Shown: positions 35,197-46,065, counted from the first letter of the stretch. The stretch is 64,000 nucleotides of DNA from Acanthosepion esculentum (GCA_964036315.1 OZ038500.1:61704102-61768101); one strand, 5' to 3'. Numbers and translations: made by a program. Notes: generated from the sequence alone by a model not told the origin.

Positions 35197-36239
35197 ACCA
35201 TTTTCCTACAAGGAGACATTCATCATTCATTGACTGAGCAGCCAGTATGGCTTTCAGTTGAATTTTATGAAAGCTTTCATTTGAGAAAAAGAAACAATGA
35301 TTATGATAAACATGGATGGCAGAAAAGAAGTGGGAAGAATAGTTGGTTGGTTGGTTGATTTTGTTTTACAGAACATCAACCTTAGTGGGAGGAATGGTGA
35401 AATGACAAACCTTACTAAGAGCTACAAAGGATAGGAAGTTGTGGAGGGCCATGATCACACACACACACACCCCCGTACTGAAGAGACATGGCTCAAAGAT
35501 TTGATTCAAATATTCTTGGATCTCACATCATATTTAGTTGAGAGCATAATCATTTTTAACAAATACACAGACCCTCAACAACAAATATAAAAATGATGCC
35601 AATCTTAAAAAGAAAAAAAATTTTTTTTTTTTAAATTAAAAAAGAATAAAATTTGATTACTGATAATTTTGATAATAAAAGCATTTCTTTCAAATTTGAT
35701 TCAGGGCCAATGAGAAGTTTTCTGCAAGTTCCATTCCTTCCTGAAACATTCTTCACTATGATTTCTCTTTGTTCCTGTTTTTCATTGAAATCAAAACTAA
35801 TGAAATTCTATTGATTTCAAGATTTTGCAGATGAGCCTCGACATCAAAGGGAAGTAACTCATATTTAATTTCGTCAAAGCACAATTCGAAAAATAATTGT
35901 TTGCTTGCTTTCAAAGGATATTTTTAAAAGCTCAGAATTGGGAACTAATTAAATTAGAATTCTGTGACATTCAAATGACAGAAAAGAAAAAAAAAAAAAA
36001 AAAAAAAAATCGTAATTTTCCTATTTTTTATTTTTCCAAATGTATTTTTCTCCACTTCCTTCACTAGTTTCTTCTGAATTAATTAAATCTTTGAAAAATA
36101 AATACTCACACTGGACAGAATTAAATCTACATAAACATCAGAAAAGTATTATGTTTTTGATTAGTTTCTGGTTCAAACTGGCGAATAATTTTTTTTCCTT
36201 TTTTTTTTTTTTTAAATCAACACTGTATATATTTCAGTT

Positions 36240-36470
36240 CAGTCCCTGAGTCACTCAGTATGTACATGGGCTAAATGAAGACAAGCAATAACTGAACAGT
36301 ACTAAGAACAAGATGAGATATCTTTAGACATGGATCGTAAAATGAGAACAATCTATCCCTGTAAAGGGTTCAGTTCATAATTCCCTGAAGGTTACATGGA
36401 TCGACAAACTCCCGATGAAGGCCAGAGAGCACAAAGGTTGAAATGTAATAACAAACATTTCGAATGTGCA
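36240..36470 (+). mobile_element. SINE family B, 5'-truncated copy
   Basis: Shares caagcaataactgaacagta, aaagggttcagttcataatt and gatgaaggccagagagcaca with the complete B copy at 18185-18515. Confidence 0.65.
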
Positions 36471-36684
36471 GACCTATTACGCACGAACATACATACATTT
36501 ACACATACAAATTACATTTACAATGCCAAGCATTCATTGGTTAATAAATCACCACATTTCTATAGACAATTTACAAATCGCAGTAATGTGACAATTTTGT
36601 AATTGCTCTATTTTTAAGTAGTCAATTTTGCGCACTTTTGGGAGAAGCGGATCACAGAAGTTTAAAGTCTCCCCAAAGCTCGCT

Positions 36685-36803
36685 CACTGATTGGTCGATG
36701 CCAACCAATCAGATCGTCTTCACGTGAAGAATAATTTTTCCTGCGCAACAATTTGGAGCCTATAGCCGCTTATTTAAGCCAAGATTTTTCTCATCTCAAT
36801 TAG
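36685..36803 (+). promoter_or_regulatory. Promoter-like module: paired CCAAT boxes, E-box, TATA-like box
   Basis: The palindromic pair ctgattggtcgatgccaacc-aatcag contains ATTGG at 36690-36694 and CCAAT at 36705-36709. It is followed by an E-box in a palindrome (cttcacgtgaag, CACGTG 36721-36726) and the TATA-like TATTTAAG at 36771-36778. A TCATCT initiator-like site at about 36790 lies at the right distance. The block is less AT-rich than its surroundings and feeds directly into the minisatellite. It could be a gene promoter, or the U3 of an LTR; no paired LTR or TSD was found. Confidence 0.45.
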
Positions 36804-36862
36804 TGAGAACTCAACTGCCAAACAAATCCACAATTGAAACCATGCACCAACCTTCTCACTCA

Positions 36863-38694
36863 CACACACTCACAGGCAGAACACGACTTGTACACACTCA
36901 CAGGCAGAACACGACTTGTACACACTCACAGGCAGAACACGACTTGTACACACTCACAGGCAGAACACGACTTGTACACACTCACAGGCAGAACACGACT
37001 TGTACACACTCACAGGCAGAACACGACTTGTACACACTCACAGGCAGAACACGACTTGTACACACTCACAGGCAGAACACGACTTGTACACACTCACAGG
37101 CAGAACACGACTTGTACACACTCACAGGCAGAACACGACTTGTACACACTCACAGGCAGAACACGACTTGTACACACTCACAGGCAGAACACGACTTGTA
37201 CACACTCACAGGCAGAACACGACTTGTACACACTCACAGGCAGAACACGACTTGTACACACTCACAGGCAGAACACGACTTGTACACACTCACAGGCAGA
37301 ACACGACTTGTACACACTCACAGGCAGAACACGACTTGTACACACTCACAGGCAGAACACGACTTGTACACACTCACAGGCAGAACACGACTTGTACACA
37401 CTCACAGGCAGAACACGACTTGTACACACTCACAGGCAGAACACGACTTGTACACACTCACAGGCAGAACACGACTTGTACACACTCACAGGCAGAACAC
37501 GACTTGTACACACTCACAGGCAGAACACGACTTGTACACACTCACAGGCAGAACACGACTTGTACACACTCACAGGCAGAACACGACTTGTACACACTCA
37601 CAGGCAGAACACGACTTGTACACACTCACAGGCAGAACACGACTTGTACACACTCACAGGCAGAACACGACTTGTACACACTCACAGGCAGAACACGACT
37701 TGTACACACTCACAGGCAGAACACGACTTGTACACACTCACAGGCAGAACACGACTTGTACACACTCACAGGCAGAACACGACTTGTACACACTCACAGG
37801 CAGAACACGACTTGTACACACTCACAGGCAGAACACGACTTGTACACACTCACAGGCAGAACACGACTTGTACACACTCACAGGCAGAACACGACTTGTA
37901 CACACTCACAGGCAGAACACGACTTGTACACACTCACAGGCAGAACACGACTTGTACACACTCACAGGCAGAACACGACTTGTACACACTCACAGGCAGA
38001 ACACGACTTGTACACACTCACAGGCAGAACACGACTTGTACACACTCACAGGCAGAACACGACTTGTACACACTCACAGGCAGAACACGACTTGTACACA
38101 CTCACAGGCAGAACACGACTTGTACACACTCACAGGCAGAACACGACTTGTACACACTCACAGGCAGAACACGACTTGTACACACTCACAGGCAGAACAC
38201 GACTTGTACACACTCACAGGCAGAACACGACTTGTACACACTCACAGGCAGAACACGACTTGTACACACTCACAGGCAGAACACGACTTGTACACACTCA
38301 CAGGCAGAACACGACTTGTACACACTCACAGGCAGAACACGACTTGTACACACTCACAGGCAGAACACGACTTGTACACACTCACAGGCAGAACACGACT
38401 TGTACACACTCACAGGCAGAACACGACTTGTACACACTCACAGGCAGAACACGACTTGTACACACTCACAGGCAGAACACGACTTGTACACACTCACAGG
38501 CAGAACACGACTTGTACACACTCACAGGCAGAACACGACTTGTACACACTCACAGGCAGAACACGACTTGTACACACTCACAGGCAGAACACGACTTGTA
38601 CACACTCACAGGCAGAACACGACTTGTACACACTCACAGGCAGAACACGACTTGTACACACTCACAGGCAGAACACGACTTGTACACACTCACA
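36863..38694. repeat. 28-bp minisatellite, about 65 identical copies
   Basis: The unit is cacactcacaggcagaacac followed by gacttgta. No variant copy was seen over 1.83 kb. With 28 = 1 mod 3, all three plus frames read the same cyclic 28-residue peptide (THSQAEHDLYTLTGRTRLVH...) and are open for 630-650 residues. The first ATG-initiated frame begins at 36803, about 30 bp downstream of a TATA-like box. Whether any of it is translated is unknown; I treat it as a repeat. Confidence 0.95.
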
Positions 38695-39009
38695 AAAAAA
38701 CTCTTCTTACACAACAATATCTTTCAAGAACAATCATTACAAGAAACTCTCATGAACATTTTACCAGTGAACTTTAAACCAAATAACTATCTCTCACTGA
38801 ACTCTTGAATAACAGTTAAAAGGGAGGCAACTCTTGGTTAATTCAACCTTTCTTACATAAGTGCACGTTTTCTTTCACAACGTAGTTTGATATTGTACAT
38901 CTTGTTAATATACATAGTTTATGTGCAATAATGTCTTTTGGTTATCCTTTTTGCGAGAGTCTTGTTTCCTAATCAAACGTTAAATTAATGTGGTGAAGTC
39001 CGCCACAAG

Positions 39010-39260
39010 AACATTGGTTTGAATGTAAAATTTTTCCTTTGACTGTTTCACATCAAGCAAGATGATAAAGCCAGTGGGCCGCAAATAGCTACCATGAGTG
39101 AAAGAAACTGAGAAAACAAGAGAGGAGAAAGGAGAAACGAACAGGTTTCAAGAATACAAAAATTGTGATTAATGTTGCATTTACAATTTTGAAGACTGTA
39201 GTTTACAGGAAAGAAAAAAAAAAAAACAGAAAAGAGATCCACAGGTGAAGAGTGAGAGAA
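39010..39260 (-). pseudogene. CR1/L2-like LINE, extreme 3' end
   Basis: The minus-strand peptide ..LQNCKCNINHNFCILETCSF.. followed by LALSSCLM stop is the last part of the LINE coding region seen at 61690-61860. Its 3' terminal words (..ATCATCTTGCTTGATGTGAA) match the family tail. Confidence 0.55.
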
Positions 39261-39429
39261 AAGAAACTATCAGAATAGAACTTACGGTTACATAAAAGAA
39301 AATGTTTTGAACAGAAGTAAAGGTTTACCCTTTATTTTTCCATTTGGGATTCATTAGGTTTCAGATTTTTTTTGATTTTTTTTTTTTAATCATTTCACTC
39401 TAAGCAAGGCAATAAAGCAACTACGATGC

Positions 39430-39779
39430 AAAGTATTTACATTAGTCGGACTATTGTCCTCATCTTTGTCGCCATTTTTGTCACAACGTTTCGGCCGTTG
39501 TACGCTCCGGCCTTCTTCAGGTGGTTGGAATTTCGAACCGAACCCTTTATTTCGATCACTGGGGTAGACTGTTCTAGTTCCACGAGCCATGTTTGATGGA
39601 TGTCAGTTATCAGTTATCTCCTGCTAATTCTCCCTCTGAAAGTTCTCCACTGCCTGAACCGGGTATTGAACTCACACTCTTTGGGTCTGTCACTGGATCT
39701 AACCAACGCCTTTATGCACTGTGCCATGTGTCCTTGAGGACACATGGCACAGTGGATAAAGGACATCTGGGTATGAATT
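39430..39779 (-). mobile_element. SINE family A, complete copy
   Basis: The best-preserved full copy on the minus strand. The head has an A-box-like catggcacagtgcataaagg and a B-box-like gtgagttcaatacccg. The body has ctggtggaac-type words and CCTGAAGAAGGCC ... GGCCGAAACGTTG, and the 3' part ends ..CTAATGTAAATACTT. A short second head lies in inverted orientation at 39738-39770 (atggcacagtggataaagg), forming a small hairpin with this head. Confidence 0.85.
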
Positions 39780-39906
39780 TCTGAATATTATAAACTTAAT
39801 TTTTCAGCCATCTATTTTTACCAGTACTCATATTACAATTTTGCTGTTATCATTGCATGTTTTTACCAGATCTCATATTGCAACATTTTTTTTTTTTTTT
39901 TTGTTA

Positions 39907-40342
39907 TCATTGCTTTTCTCTGGCACTCCTTATTACTGGTTCCCATATTGTATTTATTTCTATGCTTGGCCGACTCAGGAGATTTTTGTGGCCTAGCATA
40001 TGTGCTGATTCCTTAAGTTTACGAATTTTCCAATGGTGTTCCCTGTCTATGATCTCAACCTGATTCCACAGGGGACGGTGATCTCCCTTCTCTCTCCATA
40101 TGTGGTCAGCCACGCCTGATTTTTCTACTTCCCCTCGCGTTACAGCTTTCTGGTGTTCTTGAAGCCTTACCTTGAGGGGGCGGCCTGTCTCTCCTTTATA
40201 TTCCTTTCCGCAGCTGCACGGGATAGCGTACACACAGTCTTTAGTCCTGTTCTCCTCTATGGGGGGTCCCACTCGAGAGAGATATCTGCGAAGTGTTGTC
40301 ACGCTTTTGAAGGTTGTCCTGATGTTATATGGAAGACTTCAT
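39907..40342 (-). pseudogene. Penelope-like element, GIY-YIG endonuclease carboxy terminus
   Basis: The minus-strand frame is open from the junction near 40342 and reads LPYNIRTTFKSVTTLRRYLS, then CVYAIPCSCGKEYKGETGRP and LKVRLQEHQKA. After that come ..HIWREKGDHRPLW.. and ..REKQ stop. The V-Y-x-I-P-C...Y-x-G-E-T-G-R...R-x-x-E-H pattern is the GIY-YIG endonuclease fused to the RT of canonical Penelope-like elements. The carboxy half is intact (145 codons), with a genuine stop and a short 3' region to about 39780. The RT core is deleted between this and the inverted 5' piece. Confidence 0.88.
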
Positions 40343-40655
40343 TAGCAATGGTAGCTACAGCAAAGTGAAAAAGGATCCTACTATGAAAACGGAACGCAAA
40401 CTGTCACAGATCCTAATCAAGAACAAGGATCACTTCGCACCCAAAATGTATAGGCAGTTATCGCAGCGTTACACCAAGCTACCTAACATATACGGTCTCC
40501 CTAAGATTCACAAAGACGGTATTCCGCTCAGGCCGATTGTTAGTTGCCAAGGCTCTGTGTGCCACCCTTTGAGTCGCTTCCTTCTAGATATAATTGACCC
40601 ATTGATCGGAAAGTCTCCTTCGTATGTCCGAAACTCAGCCCACTTCGTGGAAATA
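40343..40655 (+). pseudogene. Penelope-like element, reverse transcriptase amino-terminal fragment (inverted segment)
   Basis: A plus-strand frame with KKDPTMKTERKLSQILIKNK, LPNIYGLPKIHKDGIPLRPI and VS..., ending SAHFVE. The G-L-P-K-I-H-K-x-G-x-P-L-R-P-I-V-S stretch is the signature of the first RT motif of Penelope-like elements. The frame stops just afterwards, so the catalytic DD motif is absent. Its 5' edge touches, head to head, the minus-strand endonuclease fragment of what must be the same kind of element. Confidence 0.85.
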
Positions 40656-40659
40656 ATCA

Positions 40660-40985
40660 TTTAAATTTTTGAAGGTCAAAGTTTATTGGAAAGCAAGATG
40701 CTGGAAGAGAGTTCCACAAATGAGATGCACGATAGAAGAAACTATTAGCATAGAACTTATGGTTACATCTCGCCATTTCATTTGTAAAATGATGAGACCT
40801 TGCTACCAATCTAGTACTGCACTTAAATTCATAAAGTCTAGTTACATCAGAACAATTACCATGAATGTATTCACAGATTATAAACTACATTATGGCAGTG
40901 GGAAAGTGACTGAACCTGAGATGCCAGGTCAGGACAAATAACATTGCAGATTCTTTGGATTTTATCAAGAAATTTTCTTCTAAAA
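40660..40985 (-). pseudogene. Decayed CR1/L2-like LINE carboxy terminus
   Basis: The minus-strand sequence aligns by eye with 61860-62190, sharing agtgactgaacctgagatgc, caggtcaggacaaataacat and the ATCTCGCCATTT neighbourhood. It directly abuts the inverted Penelope-like fragment. Non-coding now. Confidence 0.6.
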
Positions 40986-41074
40986 TCTACTTCAACTCTA
41001 TACATCAAATGTTCCTACTAAACTGAAGTTTTATTTACTATTTCTTTTATTTATATTTTTCCTAAATAGTAGAT

Positions 41075-41250
41075 AGGTTTGCCTATCTTCTGGTTCACAC
41101 TCCTTCCCGATCTTTTGAATAGGAGTAGAGGTTTATACCTTGATTCCTGTTTAGGATTGGGTTTCTTGTTCTTTCTAAATACTTTTTCATTCCCTTTCAC
41201 TCTCAGTAGCCCTTTACTTGGGGGTAAATTGATTAAAAGAAAGAAAGAAA
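41075..41250 (+). repeat. Short dispersed repeat D, copy
   Basis: Second copy of the ~170-bp unit seen at 31660 and 62275; it ends in a short AAAG-rich tail. Confidence 0.6.
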
Positions 41251-41434
41251 GATAAAAAAAAAGTAATTGGACCATTATCTTTATTCTTGTTTTTATTTTT
41301 AATATTACATGATACAGATACTCGCCACTCCTACTTTATACCAGCATCAGTACAGGTTTCTCTTGCTAGCTAAAATTATGTTAAGCAATCAGCTATCCTT
41401 AATTTATGAGTTTCTTTATTTGTTTTTTTGAGAT

Positions 41435-41465
<31 letters not shown>

Positions 41466-41563
41466 AATTATAAAAATCCAAATTTTTTATTTTTTTTTGA
41501 GATCTAAAAAAAAAAAGAAAAAAAGAAAAATTTGGATTTTTAAAATTTTTTTTTTTTTTGAGA

Positions 41564-41600
<37 letters not shown>

Positions 41601-42169
41601 GAAAAAAAAATTTTTGATTTTTATAATTTACATGATACAGATACTCCTCATTCCTGCTCTGTACCACTTCTATCAACATCCGTGCAGGTTTCCCTTGCTA
41701 GATAAAATTGCGTTAAGCAATCAGTTATCCTTAATTTATATGAAATTTTTCTTAAAGCATTCCCAGGCTCCAAATATAACCTTTATTTATATCTGCCAGC
41801 CTTGATAGTTGATGCTTCCCTGGTTGATGTGGAAGATACTTGAAATACAACGGTAAGCTTAGCTTCATACATTCTTCTATCATACCATTCTTGAAAACCA
41901 GTCTTGAACATATGTGCCCTTTTAAAATTAAAATCATATTTTAACCAAAGTTAAAATTTAAATGCTATTTTCCAAGTCTGGAAAGAATTAAAAATTCAAT
42001 AGTAACTGTTTCAGGTGGCAAAAAGTTTCATAGGAGTGTTTCTAATTTCAGATAGCAAGAGACATCGCATGGGTATTAATGAAGCAATATTTTGTTAATT
42101 AAACTAGATGGTAGAATGACCCTCTAATTTGACATGACAGTTAAAAGTACTTGAGTGTCTGGGGCAACA

Positions 42170-42415
42170 CTTCTATTTATCATCAATACCTGACTACTTT
42201 GGTGAACAAAAAATCTTGGAGAGATGAGTTTAAGGGAGATAACTGAGACAGCCAGAAAAGGCATGGCATGTGGAACTAGAACAATCTACTCTGGTGGATG
42301 AAATAAAGGGTTCTGTTCGAAATCCCAATCACTTGAAAGCCGGAGTATACAATGGCTAAAACATCATGAATATGGCAACAAAGATGAGGACAACAGTCCA
42401 AAGTATATTGTGTAA
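42170..42415 (+). mobile_element. SINE family A, copy lacking a clear head
   Basis: Body and 3' part only: ggcatggcatgtggaactag, aataaagggttctgttcgaa and ggcaacaaagatgaggacaa. The central gaagaaggcc word is partly deleted. Confidence 0.7.
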
Positions 42416-42822
42416 ATTTAAAAAAAAAAAAAACATTTCACTATTATAAAAAAAAAAAAAGAATGTACTGGTCTTTTTTAAAATATTGGTTAAGAAAATA
42501 TGTTGATGATATTTAGATGAAAATCAGAGAAAACCTCCAGCAAGAATTGCAATTCCTAATTCTGCACAATGTTAACAATGAAAACTCATAGATGGAATCA
42601 GCCTGCAGGAAAAAGGCAGATAATTCTAAGTCTCCCAGACTGGCTGATTCATTCAGCAAAAAATGGTATGAAAAAAAAAAACAACAACATGACAGAATTA
42701 AAGAAGGAAAAAGAAAGAAATCAGGTAGCTATTAAGAAAAAAAAACAAAAAAAAAAAAGAGAGGGAAAAAGAAAAAGAAATTCTATTATTTTTCCTGGAA
42801 TTGATCATACTTGTTTACTCAC

Positions 42823-43008
42823 CATGATTGTTAATCTCGACCGAGATGTATTCAGTATTTGCTGCATTCCTAATCTGCATCAAGATGCCTTGCATTTTGG
42901 CAGTAGAAAACCCAATCTGGGCAAATTCAAAATCTGTGGCTGACAGACCATGAGTGGAATCAAACTTGTATGTAATCATATGGCTTGGTACCATGTTGGC
43001 TCCAACCT
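42823..43008 (-). CDS. Nrx-IV/CNTNAP: Neurexin-IV/CNTNAP-like protein, exon: start of laminin G domain 4
   Basis: A 186-nt exon, phase 1-1 (acceptor TTTTCAG, donor GTGAGT). The split codon restores glutamate, so the junction reads CGR-EVGANMV, matching the CNTNAP pattern C-x-x-E-V-G-A after EGF2. It then encodes MITYKFDST, FEFAQIGFSTAKMQGILMQI and EYISVEINNH, the first half of a LamG domain. Confidence 0.92.
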
Positions 43009-43159
43009 CTGAAAAGAAATTAATGGTTATTTGAAGTACCCAGATAAAGAATTTTTATTATTTCGTGCATTCAGATGAATCTTGGTTCATTTAATTTTGT
43101 TTACTGTGTTTCAACAATTTAATATTGCAGATAATTGAACAACAAGGTGAAAAAAAATC

Positions 43160-43475
43160 ATGGCCCTGTGGCACTGAAGTAATCCAGTGATTTGACCCAA
43201 GTTATGAGTTCAATACCTGGCCACAGCAGAGGTGAACAAAAACTTGGAGAGTCGAGTTACTAAAGGGAAATAACTGCAACTGAGATATCCAGAAAAGGCA
43301 TGGCACGTGGAACTAGAACAATCTACCCCAGTGAATTAAAAGGGTTCAGTTTGAAATTCAAACATATATCACCTAAAGAAGGCCAGAATGTACAAAGGAC
43401 GAAAAATTGTGAATATGACAAAAATGAAGACAATTGTACAAACAATATAAATTGTGTAAATAGTTACAATACAAC
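43160..43475 (+). mobile_element. SINE family A, near-complete copy
   Basis: It begins with a diverged tRNA-like head, including a B-box-like gagttcaatacc. It then carries the body words ggcatggcacgtggaactag and gaagaaggccagaatgtac, and the 3' end ..ttacaatacaacatcccagg. Confidence 0.75.
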
Positions 43476-44289
43476 ATCCCAGGAATATAAACAAATATTA
43501 AAATGGAAAAAGTCCTGTTTTTCGTCCTTCAAAAGGACTTCTTCAAAAGAGATAATATTTTTTATTGTTGGAATTATGTATCAGGAGAAGGAACGAAATA
43601 CAAGAAACACCAGTTATAATTCTACATTGAGAGAAACATTGAATATGCAGGGACCCTTAACTTTAAATTTCTGGAATCCAATATGTCTAGATGCACAATC
43701 TAACCAACCTCCATTAGCTTCCGAATGCTTTTGTTTTTAAATACCCAACATAAATGCCAGTTTGATCAGAAGAGAAAAGAATTCACTAAGAAAATGCATT
43801 GAAAGTGCACTGATCTCACAATTCCCACAATAAACATCAGACCAAGCTCATAGACAATATCACTGAACATTACAAAAGAAATAGTAGCACAATTTGATAT
43901 ATAAACTAATACAGAAAAATAAAAAAAGATCTACTCATAGTGGGCTGTTTTTGAATTTAGCTGACATTAACAATTTCAATATGGAGGTGTGGGGGTTGGG
44001 AAAAAAGAAAGAGCTCGTTCTAGTCACTGGTTCTAATAAGATTATTTATTAACCTTTCCTTAAAAATATTCTAATGCACTTTACTTACAGAGAGTAACAT
44101 CTTCAGCATTTATCTCAATGTAGAATTATAAACAATGTCTGTTGCATTTTGTTCCCTCCTCCGACATATCTAGGATTCCTTCAAGGAAAATATTAAGTTT
44201 GAAGAAGTTCTTTCAAAGAATGAAACACATAACACTGGATTTTTCCTATTTTGCCATTCAGTTAGCCACCATACATATATTTTATGTGT

Positions 44290-44291
<2 letters not shown>

Positions 44292-44325
<34 letters not shown>
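44292..44325. repeat. (TA)n microsatellite
   Basis: About 17 units; no inverted repeat seen beside it. Confidence 0.95.
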
Positions 44326-44327
<2 letters not shown>

Positions 44328-44789
44328 CTATACAGAAAATTATGTGACTTCCATTAGTCTGTCCGTCACACCCTCTAAAATAACCATATATTTACAATTA
44401 AAACCAAATTTTTAAGGCGGATTGCACACAGATAAGTGGGTACAAAGCATAGCTGGTTTTACTGGAGTGCATAGCTTTAGTACGGGGGGGGGGGATAAAT
44501 GTTTTATTATTTAACATACAAAATACTCCCACTATTTAAAAAACAATTTAATGATTAAAATAAATACTTATTTAATAAAAATGCAATAGCTTTTTTGCAT
44601 ATGTAAGTTTTTATATATATTTCATTCTGGTAAAATAAAATGCACAATCGTAGCATTGTAAATATAAATATATAGTAGGGAGAGTAGAGTTTGTAAATCT
44701 CAACAAAAATTGTTAGTGATTACTTCAACAATACTAAATACTCTGAGGATTTCAACATGCATCAGCATGTTGCAAAAATAATTCTATTA

Positions 44790-44944
44790 CAGTGTGACCC
44801 GGATATAAGCGACCCTGATATAAGAGAAACCCGGATATAAGAGATATTTCTCTGGTCCCAAATTAGAGCCTGTGTTAATGTATATATAATAGACCAAACC
44901 TGGATATAAGGTCCCGACAACTCTCTTATATCCGGGTTACACTG
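44790..44944. mobile_element. Pogo-type MITE
   Basis: 155 bp, with TA on both sides (44788-44789, 44945-44946). Terminal inverted repeats are cagtgtgacccggatataag and, at the right end reverse-complemented, cagtgtaacccggatataag. CAGT ends with a CCCGGATATAA continuation are typical for pogo/Tigger elements. Internal copies of the word CCGGATATAAG/CTGGATATAAG give it secondary structure. Confidence 0.85.
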
Positions 44945-45044
44945 TACAACAAAAACTACCAGTGTTTGTTGTTTAGAGAGAAACAGTGATATGAATAATA
45001 GAAAGCTCAATGTAATAAAAAAAATTTTTTCAATCCAGAGCCAA

Positions 45045-45280
45045 GGAAAAAAAACAAACAAAAAAACAAACAAACAAAAAAAAACAAAAAAAAAACAAAA
45101 AAAAAAAAACAAAAAAAAAACAAAAAAAAAAAAAACAAACAAACAAAAACAAACAAAAAAAAACAAAAAAAAACAAAACAAAAAAAAAAACAAAACAAAA
45201 AAAAACAAAACAAAAAAAAACAAAAACAAAAAAAAACAAAAACAAAAAACAAACAAAAAAAAAAACAAAAAAAAAAAAAC
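45045..45280. repeat. (CAAAA/CAAAAAA)n low-complexity tract
   Basis: Adenine runs separated by single cytosines for about 240 bp. The Phe/Leu- or Lys/Thr-rich frames across it are composition artefacts. Confidence 0.9.
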
Positions 45281-45794
45281 CTTCTATGATTTTACATGCA
45301 GATTGTCAGGCAATAAAATTCAGGACTATTTTCATTTATTTTTTTTTTTATTTAACTAAATATGTACCGCCTGTGTGAAAAAAAGTTACATTTTCTATCA
45401 AAAAAAAAAAAAAAAATTAAAATTTAAAAAATAACATGTTCTTCCCAGGTTTATAATTTGCCAGGAGAAATTTTTTTTTAACATGCTACCAATAATTAGG
45501 TTTTCTCATTTGGCAACATATTCAGATTTGGGTAAGTTACGATTGCTAATTTGTCCTATTGGCATAATCTGCACATCTTCCATATATCATAATTTCTCGA
45601 AAATAATATGCACTGATAAATAATATGCACCCCAACAAAAGATCCAAAAATTAAAGAATATATCTATCCCGATGTATAATACACATCTACAATTTTTGTC
45701 AATAAAAAAATTAAAATTAATTATGAAAACATTTTGTCAACAACCTTGACATTAAGAATAAAGTCGGAACTAAGCGGCTAAAATAATAAAACCA

Positions 45795-46065
45795 GAGTTG
45801 AAACTTATTGTAAAATGGATTCAGGAATCTTGGGATTCCATTGGTGAGGATGTTATAAAGAGAGGTTTTAAGAAGTGTTGTCTCACAACGGCCATGGATG
45901 GCTCTGAAGATGACATCCTTTGGCAAGAGAATGAAGATAATTTTGAACAGAACAAAGATAATATTTTGAATGATAATTTGTTTAATGACAATTTAGATAT
46001 TGATTTTATAATAGAAAGTGGTGATGATAATGAAAATCAAAATTTCAATAAATTGTTAACTTGTT
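45795..46065 (+). pseudogene. Pogo/Tigger-type transposase, C-terminal remnant
   Basis: A plus-strand frame with MKLIVKWIQESWDSIGEDVI, then KRGFKKCCLTTAMDGSEDDI and LWQENED. The W-x-x-x-A/S-W-x-x-I...S-F-K-K-C-G-I...L-D-G-T-E-D-D pattern is the end of the DDE domain of pogo/CENP-B-type transposases. Only this end of the frame is present. The catalytic part is missing upstream, so it is a dead fragment, followed by an acidic low-complexity tail. Confidence 0.65.

Larger units (their letters stand above)
33716..35285. repeat. 1.7-kb dispersed repeat, copy 2
   Basis: Colinear with 25640-27420. Shared words include gatagtggagtggtt, tgggttgctaacaa, cttattaagagctac, agcaatgattggtggaca and aaggatgctgagaatccaat. 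It carries a decayed LINE C-terminus (about 34700-34850, ..LLRATRDRKIWKAMIAYVLK..) and two SINE family A insertions. Non-coding now. Confidence 0.8.
30417..42822. other. 12.4-kb intron, the most element-rich in the window
   Basis: It holds SINE copies, a hammerhead-like motif (31934-31977), a pair of terminal direct repeats (33060-33715), the second copy of a 1.7-kb repeat (33716-35285), a promoter-like module plus minisatellite (36640-38694), LINE tails and a rearranged Penelope-like element (39780-40656). 35480-36230 and 41260-42160 are AT-rich and low-complexity, with no gene seen. Confidence 0.7.

Noticed and set aside
36863..38694. CRISPR array
   Set aside because: Direct 28-bp units follow one another without spacers in a eukaryotic intron; it is a minisatellite.
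36600..39020. Solo LTR containing the minisatellite
   Set aside because: Promoter-like boxes fit an LTR U3, but no second LTR, no TG..CA ends with a convincing TSD and no polyadenylation signal were found; kept only as an alternative.
40669..40941. 90-residue plus-strand frame
   Set aside because: Lies antisense on a decayed LINE carboxy-terminal fragment.
43300..43740. 146-residue plus-strand frame
   Set aside because: First half is SINE A sequence read through; the remainder has no recognisable domain.
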